Shown: positions 36,161 to 45,968 of the stretch, piece by piece
How positions within the stretch are numbered: the first letter of the stretch is position 1
Layout of the letters: every line of letters starts with the position of its first letter
Assembly (NCBI RefSeq): GCF_000016665.1
Contig: NC_009523.1
Coordinates: 558,001-622,000 of the forward strand
Direction of reading: 5' to 3'
Source: Roseiflexus sp. RS-1
GTDB lineage: Bacteria > Chloroflexota > Chloroflexia > Chloroflexales > Roseiflexaceae
DNA length: 64,000 nucleotides
Position numbers and translations under genes: made by a program
Notes under the pieces: generated by a model
What the model was told of the DNA's origin: nothing
Database searches by the model: none
What the model saw: the letters and a program-made list of their open reading frames with translations, nothing else

Positions 36161-37086
36161 AGGATGTATGGACGATCTTTACACCGAATCAGGCGCTACA
36201 ATTTCTTGATCAGGTGCGCATCATAGAAGACGGCGTCGATCAGGAGATTCGCAGTTCTGCACCCCGGGAATTATCCCATTATCGTCTCATCCATACGCGA
36301 ACATGGTTGCGTGCGCTTCATGTCATTCGGCGAGTGTTTCCGGTGATCGATCGCCCGTTGCGTGTTCTCGAGCTTGGCGCATCTCCTTATTTTTTTACGG
36401 CTCTGCTGGCTCATCATATTCCATGCGAGATTGTTGCCTCGACACTCCCGGCGTTGACCTGGCCCGGTGAACCACTGGATATCCGTCCGTACCCTGTGGT
36501 TCTGGCGTATGGTCGTGATCAGCAGCGCTTTCATTTTCAAACGTGGACGTTCAATATCGAAAAAGACCCATTTCCCTTTGCCAGTGCTTCGTTCGATCTT
36601 GTCTTGTGCATGGAAGTGATGGAACATCTCACATACTGTCCATCGCACACTCTTGCTGAAGCGCACCGTGTTTTGCGTCCTGGTGGGAAAATATTGATAA
36701 CAGTGCCAAACTACCTGCGATCTCAGCGAATCCTTCAGGTTGCACTCGGCCGACCCGACGATTTTCCCTATGTAGGTACCGGTATACAAGGGCGTCATCA
36801 ACGTGAATTGACGTATGATGAAATGAAGATATTACTGGAGGCTTGTAACTATCGTATTGATTATCTTGATGTTGAAATTGTCTGGCCATGGGAACCCGCT
36901 ATGACGCTGCCGGGCAGAGTGCTGGCAGCCTTGTTGCACGGATTTTTACGTCTGCCAATAGCATATGCCCGCAAGCGCCGCGAGTTGATCATTGCTTTGG
37001 CAACACCGATCGGTGAACCACGGTTGGGATACCCGTCCCAACTTTACGATGATCCGACGGCGTTTCCACAGCGCCTGCCAGTTTGA
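36157..37086 (+). CDS. SAM-dependent methyltransferase
   Basis: 309 residues from the ATG at 36157 (ATGA overlap with the GT2 stop). Class I methyltransferase motifs: PLRVLELGASPYFFTALLAH (motif I, GxSP instead of GxG), FASASFDLVLCMEVMEHLTY (motif IV), HRVLRPGGKILITVPNY (motif V/VI). The altered glycine motif is unusual. A paralogue with the same order is the next gene. Likely methylates a sugar or cell-surface polymer. Confidence 0.85.
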   Translation: MKDVWTIFTPNQALQFLDQVRIIEDGVDQEIRSSAPRELSHYRLIHTRTWLRALHVIRRVFPVIDRPLRVLELGASPYFFTALLAHHIPCEIVASTLPALTWPGEPLDIRPYPVVLAYGRDQQRFHFQTWTFNIEKDPFPFASASFDLVLCMEVMEHLTYCPSHTLAEAHRVLRPGGKILITVPNYLRSQRILQVALGRPDDFPYVGTGIQGRHQRELTYDEMKILLEACNYRIDYLDVEIVWPWEPAMTLPGRVLAALLHGFLRLPIAYARKRRELIIALATPIGEPRLGYPSQLYDDPTAFPQRLPV

Positions 37087-37098
37087 GGGAGGAAGCTT

Positions 37099-37914
37099 TT
37101 GCCAGCACCGGACAACATTCTGGCGCGATATGCTGCAATGTATCGGTTAATTCACGATAGCGCGCTTACCTTCTTACAGGCGTGGGAACGAACGCAGAGT
37201 CCACTCAGGGTTTTGGAAATTGGCGCAGAGCCATATGTGTTCACAGCCCGTCTCCTTGAAACATTCGATTGGGATGTCCACTGTGTGAGCGTGCCGCCAT
37301 ACATCTGGCCCGGTGAAATGCCCTCCCCTCAGTATGTTTGTGTGGATCTTCAGATACACGAACGGAAGCGCCGGGTTCCGGTGACGCTCCTCAATGTTGA
37401 GCGGGATTCGTTGCCCTATGCGAATGGTTATTTCGATGCTGCGCTGTGCATGGATGTTGTGCAGTATCTTGGTTACCACCCAACCAGGATGTTCTATGAG
37501 CTGCGTCGAGTGTTGCGCCCCGATGGTCTTCTGTTGCTCACGATGCCGAACGGGTTGAGCTTGCGTCGCTTACTCTGGTTGATAGGGGGGATTGTCGATG
37601 CCGATCCATTTACTGCTCGTGGAGTATATGCTCGTCGTCAACGCAGTATTGCGCCTCAGGAAATTGATGCACTGATCTCGGGATGTGGCTTTCGGATCAA
37701 GCGCTTTGAGTTTCTCAACCTGGCATCGTTGCCGGACTCACCCCTGCCGCGATTGCTGGCAATTGCGGCGCAGGTGATCACGAGCGTTGCGTTACCGCCG
37801 TTGTACAGGCGGCGAGATTATATTGTGCTGCTTGCTACCGCCTCGCGCCCACTTCAGGCAGCCTATCCCGATGGTATGTATCATCAAGTGCGCCTGTATC
37901 CGCCGTTGACCTGA
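37099..37914 (+). CDS. SAM-dependent methyltransferase, paralogue
   Basis: 271 residues. TTG start supported by GGGAGGAAG 4-12 bases upstream. PLRVLEIGAEPYVFTARLLE, YANGYFDAALCMDVVQYLGY and LRRVLRPDGLLLLTMPNGLS parallel the preceding gene, again with a GAEP in place of GxGxG. The tandem pair probably arose by duplication and may act successively on one glycan. Confidence 0.85.
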   Translation: MPAPDNILARYAAMYRLIHDSALTFLQAWERTQSPLRVLEIGAEPYVFTARLLETFDWDVHCVSVPPYIWPGEMPSPQYVCVDLQIHERKRRVPVTLLNVERDSLPYANGYFDAALCMDVVQYLGYHPTRMFYELRRVLRPDGLLLLTMPNGLSLRRLLWLIGGIVDADPFTARGVYARRQRSIAPQEIDALISGCGFRIKRFEFLNLASLPDSPLPRLLAIAAQVITSVALPPLYRRRDYIVLLATASRPLQAAYPDGMYHQVRLYPPLT

Positions 37915-38019
37915 GCAGCGCAGGATGAGTCGACCATACGAAAGGCGTTAGTGACAAAACGTCGGACACTTTGAGCACATAGCCCTGAGAGGGTATGTTT
38001 ACATAAAGAAACGCTTGTT

Positions 38020-39480
38020 ATGACACACTGGGCGCTACAGGCCGCACGCAATACCATACTGATCGTACTTGCTGAAGTACTGGCGCGGATCGCCAACAGT
38101 ATTCTCTTTGTGCTCCTTACCTGGCGCCTCGGTGAAATCGAAGCGAGTCGATATACATTAGGATTTACATTTGCCCTTTTCCTGATCCAGTTCTCTCTGG
38201 GTGGGATAGATCAACTACTGACCCGTGAAGTGACAAAGGCGCCGGAGCGCAGCGATGTCTTTTTAGGAACATTTCTCCTGGTAAGATTTCTTAGTTCGGC
38301 CTTGCTCTATATTGTATTTATTTTATGGATTATTGGTCCATTTGGTTATGATCGAGCGACAAATCAGATTGTTTTGATTGTTGGGGCTACTTTTGTTCCT
38401 GATAGCTTGACAGTCTTGTTTCAGGCGTTTTTAGTCGCAAAAAATCGAGTTGCATATGTTACGTTGTTTGGTGCGATTACCGGTATAACTAAGCTTGTTC
38501 TGGGGTTTTTGGTGGTGATTTCAGGTGGAAGCGCTCTGTTTGTCGCATTTATTATTCTGATAACGAGTATCTTTTCTTTGATACTCCATTCGCTTTTAGT
38601 CATTCGTCGATTTACCAGGTTATCAATAAGTTTTGAGCGCGACTTTATTTTCGTAAATGCCCGATCAGAGTTGCCTTTACTGATTATCGCAATATTGACA
38701 ACTCTAGAGGGTACTATTGATGCTATTATGCTATCACGTCGATTCGGTCCGCTGGAAGTAGGTGTCTATGCGGCTTCTGCTCTTTTCTTGAATGCTCTGA
38801 TGATTGTTCCAACTGCATTTCGTCAGATTGTTCTTCCCTTAATAACGACGCAATATATTAATCAGAAAGAGAAAGCCTTTGATATCTACAGACAATCGGT
38901 AAGAACGCTATTAATAATAACTTTGCTCTTAAGTGCGTCACTGACTATAAATGCTGATAAAATTGTTCCAATCATCTATAGTGATTATTTCTCGGCTACT
39001 ATCCCCGTTCTGCAAATTCTTATCTGGTCATTCGTGTTCACAACGCTGCTTGTTCCTGGAGGACGTCTGATACTTGCGGCAGGACAACAGTCAGCTTTCG
39101 TTCCTCTGCTTATTGGAAGCCTTAGCCTGAATATTGTACTCAATCTTATACTTCAACCCGCACTTGGCGCGAAGGGCGCCGCAATTGCACGTGTGGCATC
39201 TTCTGCCCTGATGCTGGTGCTTTCATTTGTGTACGTGCAACGTGCTATCTATCGCTGGAACGTAGCGCCTGTTCTCATTGGACCTCTCAACGCAATCCTG
39301 GTTATGCTTGTGGTTAATGCAGGTTTGCGCTGGGTGGGCATGCACTGGATAGTTGCTCTGATCATTAGCTGGTCGGTTTATGCTGGCGCGCTTGTGACAT
39401 TGCGTGCCGTAAGTGCGACTGAGCTACGACGTTTACGCGATCTTCTGTTGCAGCGGATTGCGCAACTGACACCTCCCTGA
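38020..39480 (+). CDS. Polysaccharide/oligosaccharide flippase (Wzx-like)
   Basis: 486 residues with about twelve hydrophobic segments and no soluble domain. The N-terminal part (ANSILFVLLTWRLGEIEASR, YTLGFTFALFLIQFSLGGID, QLLTREVTKAPE) matches the polysaccharide transporter family of the MATE/MOP superfamily that flips lipid-linked repeat units. Base composition is markedly more AT-rich than the flanking chromosome. It fits an export step for the cluster's glycan. Confidence 0.88.
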   Translation: MTHWALQAARNTILIVLAEVLARIANSILFVLLTWRLGEIEASRYTLGFTFALFLIQFSLGGIDQLLTREVTKAPERSDVFLGTFLLVRFLSSALLYIVFILWIIGPFGYDRATNQIVLIVGATFVPDSLTVLFQAFLVAKNRVAYVTLFGAITGITKLVLGFLVVISGGSALFVAFIILITSIFSLILHSLLVIRRFTRLSISFERDFIFVNARSELPLLIIAILTTLEGTIDAIMLSRRFGPLEVGVYAASALFLNALMIVPTAFRQIVLPLITTQYINQKEKAFDIYRQSVRTLLIITLLLSASLTINADKIVPIIYSDYFSATIPVLQILIWSFVFTTLLVPGGRLILAAGQQSAFVPLLIGSLSLNIVLNLILQPALGAKGAAIARVASSALMLVLSFVYVQRAIYRWNVAPVLIGPLNAILVMLVVNAGLRWVGMHWIVALIISWSVYAGALVTLRAVSATELRRLRDLLLQRIAQLTPP

Positions 39481-39503
39481 TACAATCTCTGGCAATCTCC
39501 CGT

Positions 39504-41183
39504 ATGTTCAGAATGGAAAAGCATATGTATCGCATTCTTGTTATTGGACTCGACGCAGCAGGGCTGGATCTGATTGAGCCATGGATAGCTGCGGGGTATC
39601 TGCCTCATATTGCGCATATCCTTCGCACCGGTGCGTATGCGCCAATGCGTTCCACTATTCCAGTTATGTCGCCGCCAGCATGGACGTCTCTGATCACTGG
39701 CTTGAATCCCGGAAAGCATGGCGTCTACGATTTTGTGCGTCTATTGCCTGGAAGTTATCGGCTATATAGTACCCGGCGCGATCAAACAACATACCGGACC
39801 ATCTTCGATCATGCCAGTGCTTATGGTCGCTATGTTCTTGCAGTTAATATTCCTATCACCTACCCACCGGCGCCGGTGCGCGGGATCATGATTTCTGGTC
39901 TTGGTGCGCCACGTCAGGGGCGTTTCGCGCATCCAGGCGAGTTGGAAAAAGAACTTCACGTATGGGAATATCGCCGCGATATAGATGTTGTCTTTGCTCC
40001 TGGTAAAGAGCAGGAATGGATTGCTGATCTTCAGAATGTGACCCGCTCGCAAACCGATGCTATGCTGCGGTTGCTCAAGCGTGAGCCATGGGATCTTGCG
40101 ATGCTGGTCTATCGAGCAATTGATGAGGTGGAGACGTATTTCTGGCATCATATGGATCCCACCCATCCGCAGCACGATCCTGAGAAGGCGAAGATGTACG
40201 GATCGGCAATTCTTAAAGTTCATCGGTTGCTGGACGAAGAGATTGGGCGGCTGCTGGAGGTAGTCGGTGATGATACGATCATTGTGCTTGCATCGGATCA
40301 TGGCGGCGGTCCAGTGTATAAGGAAGTCTTTCTCAATGTCTGGCTCGAACAACAGGGATGGTTAGTGCGACGGCGCACGCATCCTCTGAATGAGTGGCGT
40401 AAGAATGTCATGCGTCGCCTTCACCTGACCAGCGATCATCTGGCGCCGATGCTTGATTTCCCGCTGGCATGGCGGATTCGTAATCTTATACCTCAACGCC
40501 TGCAGCATGCGTTGGTGCCCGAATCGTCGGTGACACTGGCAGACGTGGTTGACTGGTCGCGAACGCGAGCCTACAGTTTTGGCAATATTGGTCAGATATA
40601 TGTCAATCTGCGCGGACGTGAGCCACAAGGCATCGTCGAACCAGGCGCCGAGTATGAACGGTTGCTGGACGAGATAACGGAGGCGCTATATGCGCTCACT
40701 GACGAGGGGCAGCCTGTTGTAGACGCCGTATATCGAGGGCGCGATCTCTACACCGGTCCGTATGCTGGTTATGGCCCGGATCTCAACATCATCATGCGCG
40801 GCATGACCTATGTGACGCAGTCATGGCGTGAAGCGGCAGGTCATCAGATCTTTAGCATCTCAGGCACGCACTACACGGGTATTCACCGGCCTTTGGGAAT
40901 GCTGGCGCTCAGTGGACCGCCAATCGCCGCTCTGGGTGCGCAACCCGAAGTGCAGATCGTCGATGTTGCTCCGACATTAATGTGGCTTTCTGGTCTGCCC
41001 ATCCCTGATGATGTCGATGGTCGCCCTCTCGAGGAGTTTGTGCAGGATCATCGCCTGGGATCACCAACATTCATTCATGTTGAGCAGGTAACCGGTCCAC
41101 TGGCGCCACGTGCAACGTGGACCGATAGCAGGCAAGAGCAAGAGGTGCTGACACGCTTGCGCGAATTGGGGTATCTCGAATAG
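39504..41183 (+). CDS. Alkaline phosphatase-superfamily protein, second copy
   Basis: 559 residues; the ATG at 39525 (MYRILVIGLDAAGLDLIEPW) is also a possible start. Motifs: IGLDAAG (metal D), STIPVMSPPAWTSLITGLNP (nucleophile S/T region), LVYRAIDEVETYFWHHMDPT (D/H), IVLASDHGGGPVYKEV (DH), ISGTHYTGIHRPLG (late H). Same family as 33861 but a longer version. The two flank GT2, methyltransferase and flippase genes, which suggests a shared pathway. No signal peptide. Confidence 0.85.
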   Translation: MFRMEKHMYRILVIGLDAAGLDLIEPWIAAGYLPHIAHILRTGAYAPMRSTIPVMSPPAWTSLITGLNPGKHGVYDFVRLLPGSYRLYSTRRDQTTYRTIFDHASAYGRYVLAVNIPITYPPAPVRGIMISGLGAPRQGRFAHPGELEKELHVWEYRRDIDVVFAPGKEQEWIADLQNVTRSQTDAMLRLLKREPWDLAMLVYRAIDEVETYFWHHMDPTHPQHDPEKAKMYGSAILKVHRLLDEEIGRLLEVVGDDTIIVLASDHGGGPVYKEVFLNVWLEQQGWLVRRRTHPLNEWRKNVMRRLHLTSDHLAPMLDFPLAWRIRNLIPQRLQHALVPESSVTLADVVDWSRTRAYSFGNIGQIYVNLRGREPQGIVEPGAEYERLLDEITEALYALTDEGQPVVDAVYRGRDLYTGPYAGYGPDLNIIMRGMTYVTQSWREAAGHQIFSISGTHYTGIHRPLGMLALSGPPIAALGAQPEVQIVDVAPTLMWLSGLPIPDDVDGRPLEEFVQDHRLGSPTFIHVEQVTGPLAPRATWTDSRQEQEVLTRLRELGYLE

Positions 41184-41304
41184 TAGGTGGTAATCTAAAC
41201 AGACATACCAATTAACCCGAAGGGAGTATTGTGCTGACACAGAGAAGATGTATCTTAATACCCAAATCGATGGTGCCGTTCCATACAACCAAGGAGTAGA
41301 TCGC

Positions 41305-42840
41305 ATGATCAAACAGTTCTTTCGTATCGCCACGGCTCTCGCACTCCTGCTAAGCATCACTGCGGTTGTAAGTGCGCAGAGCCAGTTGCCGGGCAGTGGT
41401 TGGTTCACGACGACCACGATCCAGAATGTGGATACCGGTACTGCAAGCGTAACACTACAAGTCTATTCGGGTCAGGGTCAGTCTCCTCAAACCTCATCGG
41501 CAACGGTGAGCATCCCGTCTGGAGGGAACAAGGTTTTCATTCCTGGCAGTGGTCAGACGGGTGCAGGTACGCAAACAGTGTTCGACGTAAGCCCTCAACT
41601 GTCTGGTCCTTTTAGTGGGTCTGCGGTCGTTCTTGCCGATAAGCAGGTCGTCGCAATTGGGCAGTTGGGGAACAATGTACCGCAGGGATTTCCTTCATTG
41701 GGAACTGCTGGCGGGTATGCAAACGCTTTCTATCGCGGCGCGCTCACGAGCGCAGCTACGATCTCCTACCCGGTTGTCAAAAACAATTGGGCGGGTAAGA
41801 CGACTGTGTTCGCTATTCAGGCAGTCGGTGGTAACGTCAACTATACAGCAACGATCACCAGTAACAGTGGCGCCACTCATACGAAGAGCGGCACAATCGA
41901 CGCTAACCGGTCGCTCATCCTCGGTCCTTCTGATTTCAACCCGCCGATGCCGAGTACAAACTGTGGAACGAATGTCAACACCTCTCCGTGCTTCGGTTCG
42001 ATTGAGGTGACGGCGACCGGCGGCACGCTCGCTGGTACTGCGATTGAGTACCGTGTCGGTCAGTCGCCAGCGAAAGAAGTTCAGTCGGCGGCGATGTTTA
42101 CGTCGAATGATGCTGCCCAGACCCTCTTCTGCCCAACCATCAAGGCTTCGTACACGCTGGCTCAGAATCGAACGACCGGTATGACGGTTGCCAACGTGAC
42201 GAGCAATCCCGTGACGGTCAATGTTGTGTTTACCGTATCTATCGGTCCGGGCGGTGCAGGCACGCAGTACAATTCGAGTGCGACAATCCCTGCCAAGAGT
42301 TCAGTCAACTTCTCAAAGTTCGATGGCAATCTTGGTGGAATGCCTGATGGAACGCTTGCTTCAGCAAAGGTGACATCAAGCGCCCCCAACTCGATTATTG
42401 CCGTCGTCAATGAATCGAACCCTGGCGGTAATCCTATCAAGTCGACGACGTATACCTGCTTCAGTGAGCAATCTGCAACGCAGAAAGTGGCAGCGCCGCT
42501 GGTCAAGAAGAATCTGGGTGGGAGCACCTCTGGTCCAACGGTGCAGAATGTGAATACAAGTGGCTCTTTCCAGGTGAGTGCAACCTATGTCTGTAGCGAC
42601 AATCAGACCTATACGCCATCTACGACACCATCGTTGATCAGTCCGTCGCTGAGTCCGGGTCAGGCGCACACCTTCTTCAATCCACCGGGCATTCCCGACG
42701 GTGTGCTCTGTGCTGTGACGCTCGATGCCGGCTCTGGCAATAAGATCATCGCCGTCGTTCAGGAAACGTCGGACTTTGCCGGGTCAAGCCCTGCGAATCT
42801 TCTGGATACCAAGAACTACGAAGGCTTTAACCTGCCATAG
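41305..42840 (+). CDS. Secreted surface protein, unknown
   Basis: 511 residues from ATG 41305, with AAGGAG ten bases upstream. Signal peptide MIKQFFRIATALALLLSITA ending VVSAQ. The mature part is Ser/Thr/Gly/Asn-rich beta sequence with several internal repeats (WFTTTTIQNVDTGTASVTLQ, PTVQNVNTSGSFQVSATYVC, and similar VQNVxT units). Three or four Cys occur in pairs (TNCGTNVNTSPCFG). It is probably a surface or secreted structural protein of the same locus. Confidence 0.8.
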   Translation: MIKQFFRIATALALLLSITAVVSAQSQLPGSGWFTTTTIQNVDTGTASVTLQVYSGQGQSPQTSSATVSIPSGGNKVFIPGSGQTGAGTQTVFDVSPQLSGPFSGSAVVLADKQVVAIGQLGNNVPQGFPSLGTAGGYANAFYRGALTSAATISYPVVKNNWAGKTTVFAIQAVGGNVNYTATITSNSGATHTKSGTIDANRSLILGPSDFNPPMPSTNCGTNVNTSPCFGSIEVTATGGTLAGTAIEYRVGQSPAKEVQSAAMFTSNDAAQTLFCPTIKASYTLAQNRTTGMTVANVTSNPVTVNVVFTVSIGPGGAGTQYNSSATIPAKSSVNFSKFDGNLGGMPDGTLASAKVTSSAPNSIIAVVNESNPGGNPIKSTTYTCFSEQSATQKVAAPLVKKNLGGSTSGPTVQNVNTSGSFQVSATYVCSDNQTYTPSTTPSLISPSLSPGQAHTFFNPPGIPDGVLCAVTLDAGSGNKIIAVVQETSDFAGSSPANLLDTKNYEGFNLP

Positions 42841-42991
42841 TAGCCACCGCCTTCTGAATAGCTCTGGCGCAGAGGAGCAATTTGCTCCTCTGCGATTCTT
42901 CGTGTACTCTACGTCCATGATCGCCTGCCTGTCGGTATGCTCACGGGGTTCTCGAGTTTGTGGACAGGATTTGAGAGATATATGGAGTGCT

Positions 42992-43477
42992 ATGAAACAT
43001 TTCTTCGTTGTCATGGTGCTTTGTTTGACAGTTCTGGCATCATGTGGCTCTCAGCCCGCTTCACCTGTGCCATCCCCAACATCCTCCATCCAAACGACAC
43101 CCAACCCATATCCCTACCCCGCTCCTCCTGCTACGGGGGCCTATCCGCCTGCAGAATTGCGCCAGGGACCTCCATTTACGATTGACGGACCGGTGACTGC
43201 TGCTGAGGGGCTGGTCCACGGCAGCGGTCCTGCAGGAGTTCCTATTCGAATTGTTAATATTACCCGTGGCGCCGAGGAAATCGCCACAGTTACGATCGGT
43301 GATGATGGTCGATTCAGTGCGACAATCGCAGGCAAAGTTTCATCCGGTGATCGGATTGGTATTATGCTTGGTGATGTTCGGGGGACGCGGTTTAATCGGG
43401 AGGATTTTCTGAGTGGACCAGGGTACCAGGATATTCCGTTTATTGGTATCATATTTACCAGTATCCTTGTTGAGTGA
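42992..43477 (+). CDS. Small lipoprotein
   Basis: 161 residues from ATG 42992 with GGAG upstream. MKHFFVVMVLCLTVLASCGS has a clear lipobox (LASC). A Pro/Ser/Thr linker (PVPSPTSSIQTTPNPYPYPA) is followed by a compact domain with GPFTIDG-like and RIGIMLGDVRGTRF segments. No known family. The longer frame from 42725 is a shadow. It lies between the secreted protein and a methyltransferase. Confidence 0.8.
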   Translation: MKHFFVVMVLCLTVLASCGSQPASPVPSPTSSIQTTPNPYPYPAPPATGAYPPAELRQGPPFTIDGPVTAAEGLVHGSGPAGVPIRIVNITRGAEEIATVTIGDDGRFSATIAGKVSSGDRIGIMLGDVRGTRFNREDFLSGPGYQDIPFIGIIFTSILVE

Positions 43478-43492
43478 CCATTACCAACGACA

Positions 43493-44326
43493 ATGCAATC
43501 TTCTGATGCAGAGTTCGACGCTCTTGGACGTAGCCTACCTTCAGGCGCTCATCATTACCGGGCGTTTGTCGGTCCGCCAGCAACATATGATGTTGTTGGC
43601 GCCCTTCAGTTTAGTTTACTGATTGCTCTTGGGCTTCGTGAACATCATACGCTGCTCGATATTGGCTGTGGCTCCTTGCGTAGCGGCAAACTGTTCATTC
43701 CTTACCTGCTTCCTGGAAATTATTTTGGTATTGAGCCAGAGCAATGGCTTATCGAGGAAGGTATTACCAGAGAACTTGGTCATGACCTTATCCGGCTAAA
43801 ACGTCCAACGTTTAGTAACGACAATTTCTTTACACTCAGCATCTTTGATCGTCAGTTCGATTTCATTCTGGCACAGTCTATTTTCTCACATACCTCAAAG
43901 GCGCAAATTCGTCGCTGCCTCGCAGAAGCCATCAAGGTTATGTCCGCCTCGTCACTTTTTGTGGCTAATTATGCGATTGGCGAACAAGATTACGAGGGTG
44001 ATGATTGGGTGTATCCGGGTGGGGTGACATTTACTCCTCAGTCAATGGAGCAATTTGGTGCTGAATATGGATTGAAAATGATACCAATCTATTGGCCACA
44101 TCCACACGGTTTGTCCTGGATAGTGTTCGTTCGTCCGGGAAACGAAACGGTAGTAGGATCGCTTGCACAAAATCCAGTCCAATTACAGCAAGCGTTGCTG
44201 GTATGCAAGCGCAGATTGGAGGAAATCGAAGAACATCCATACGTAAAAATGGGAATGTGGGTTCGACGAAAATTGCGTCGATTGTTATCTCCATCCGATG
44301 GAATATATCCAACACCCCGACAATGA
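43493..44326 (+). CDS. SAM-dependent methyltransferase, third in the cluster
   Basis: 277 residues. HTLLDIGCGSLRSGKLFIPY is a canonical motif I (GCG), followed by FDFILAQSIFSHTSKAQIRR (motif IV) and a C-terminal basic stretch (MWVRRKLRRLLS). The standard GxGS motif differs from the two paralogues at 36157 and 37099. Last gene of the cluster; it probably modifies a small molecule or glycan. Confidence 0.85.
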   Translation: MQSSDAEFDALGRSLPSGAHHYRAFVGPPATYDVVGALQFSLLIALGLREHHTLLDIGCGSLRSGKLFIPYLLPGNYFGIEPEQWLIEEGITRELGHDLIRLKRPTFSNDNFFTLSIFDRQFDFILAQSIFSHTSKAQIRRCLAEAIKVMSASSLFVANYAIGEQDYEGDDWVYPGGVTFTPQSMEQFGAEYGLKMIPIYWPHPHGLSWIVFVRPGNETVVGSLAQNPVQLQQALLVCKRRLEEIEEHPYVKMGMWVRRKLRRLLSPSDGIYPTPRQ

Positions 44327-44394
44327 CGTGTGAAGTCGGGTTTGTCGAATCAAAAACCTAGAATAGTACTTTGGAGAGAAGACCTGAGTCGGGC

Positions 44395-45810
44395 TTAGTC
44401 ATTCGGTACCAGCGGCAGGAATACGCTGTAGAACGCCTGATATGCGTACACGTGATCCACAGCGCCGTTTTGGTCGCTTCCCCCTGTGATGTAGATATAG
44501 TTGTTGAGCGCCTGAACGCGTGCATCGCGCAAACGGGGGGCAATAGGAAGGAGGAGGGGCTCCCATGCGTCCAGATTGACGTTGTATATCAGGGCGGAAC
44601 TTTCGATGTCCGATCCTCCCACGACAAAGATGAAACCGCTCGCGGTAACTGCTGCCAGATGGCGGCGCGCCTCCGGCAATGGTGATCGGGTGGACCAGGG
44701 ATCACTTTGCTGGACATCGTCTGATGCCGTGTAGATTTCGTTGAGTGTTAGCGGTCCACTCTCGTCTTCGCCACCGATGATGTAAATGCGATCCTCAACG
44801 GTTGCTGCACTTGCAAATGCGCGAGGTTTTGTCAGAGGCGTCCGTTCTGTCCAGGTATCATTATCGGGATTGTACTGCCATACGTCTGCACGGTATGACT
44901 GACCATCCCATCCGCCAAACAGGTAGATCTTCCCTTCGACTGTGGCAAGTGCATAGCCGCTGCGTGGTGCGGGTAACGGCGCCAGTGTGATCCAGCGGTC
45001 GCGCCGGGGTTCGTATACATCCAGTTGATTGCTGATTGTGCCAGATGCTGTTCTCCCGCCTGGCACATAGAGCCGATCACCAACAACAACGGCATGGACA
45101 TCAGTTACAGCCACCGGCTTGCTGCTCAGGCGCACCCAGGTGTTTGTTTGTATATCGAAACGCAAAACTGCATTGCTCACTCCTGCCGGAGTCTCCCCAC
45201 CGATGGCGTACAGATATTGTCGTCCCTCATAACTGTAGGTAACCAGTGCAAATCCAGCCTGTGGCGATGGTAGAGGCGCGAGTAATCGCCATCGTGATTC
45301 GATCGGAGGGGGTGCAATGCCTGATGGTTGGACAATAGATGTTGGTTCAGGACGATTGTTGCGTTCGATTGCGATGAAGGTTGCAAGAATCGCAACAATG
45401 ATAATGAACCCAACCACTCCTCCTCTGAGGAGCGCACCCGGTAGAGAATGGCGGATGTCCCGCGTTGGTTCTGGACTGGAAAACGATGTGGAAATACCAT
45501 TCGCTGCAACCGCCTGTTCAGAAGTTGTTTCCTGGGATGTATCGGACTGCGATGCCGGAGGTGATGATGCGACAAGGGAAGGTTCTTTTTCGATGTCAAT
45601 ATCGAGTAATCCATTCCGCACCGCATACATCGTTGCTTCAGTCCGCGATGCGACACCAATCTTGCCGAAGATATTGCGCAAATGCACCTTGACCGTGTTG
45701 GCGCTGATGTTGAGTTGGGCGGCGATCTGTTGATTGGTGGCGCCGGTAGCGACCAGACGCAGAATCTCGCGCTCACGTTCGCTCAGTTGTGGCAGGGTGT
45801 CATTCGACAT
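44395..45810 (-). CDS. Membrane-bound LuxR-type regulator with extracellular Kelch propeller
   Basis: 471 residues. Residues 7-65: LuxR HTH (LSEREREILRLVATGATNQQ, IAAQLNISANTVKVHLRNIF). Residues 75-125: linker rich in Ser/Thr/Gln/Glu. One membrane segment around 130-150 (GGVVGFIIIVAILATFIAIE). Residues 170-455: about five Kelch repeats (YAIGGETPAGVSN, YLFGGWDGQSYRADVW, YIIGGEDESGPL, FVVGGSDIESSA, YITGGSDQNGAVD). The tail FLPLVPND resembles the YLPLIVR end of the gene at 20097. HTH inside and propeller outside makes a one-component ToxR/CadC-like sensor (inference). Confidence 0.88.
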   Translation of the reverse strand: MSNDTLPQLSEREREILRLVATGATNQQIAAQLNISANTVKVHLRNIFGKIGVASRTEATMYAVRNGLLDIDIEKEPSLVASSPPASQSDTSQETTSEQAVAANGISTSFSSPEPTRDIRHSLPGALLRGGVVGFIIIVAILATFIAIERNNRPEPTSIVQPSGIAPPPIESRWRLLAPLPSPQAGFALVTYSYEGRQYLYAIGGETPAGVSNAVLRFDIQTNTWVRLSSKPVAVTDVHAVVVGDRLYVPGGRTASGTISNQLDVYEPRRDRWITLAPLPAPRSGYALATVEGKIYLFGGWDGQSYRADVWQYNPDNDTWTERTPLTKPRAFASAATVEDRIYIIGGEDESGPLTLNEIYTASDDVQQSDPWSTRSPLPEARRHLAAVTASGFIFVVGGSDIESSALIYNVNLDAWEPLLLPIAPRLRDARVQALNNYIYITGGSDQNGAVDHVYAYQAFYSVFLPLVPND

Positions 45811-45968
45811 ATCGTCTGCTTCTGAATACTGCGTCGATGGATTTCTCCTGCCATTATTATAGCCGATGCTTACTGTTCATAGGATGATCGAATCGTTGAA
45901 CAAGATGCAATATTTCGGTTGCCGGGAGATGAAAGGCGCGCCTTCGTCTCTTTCCTTCGTTGTCGGGT

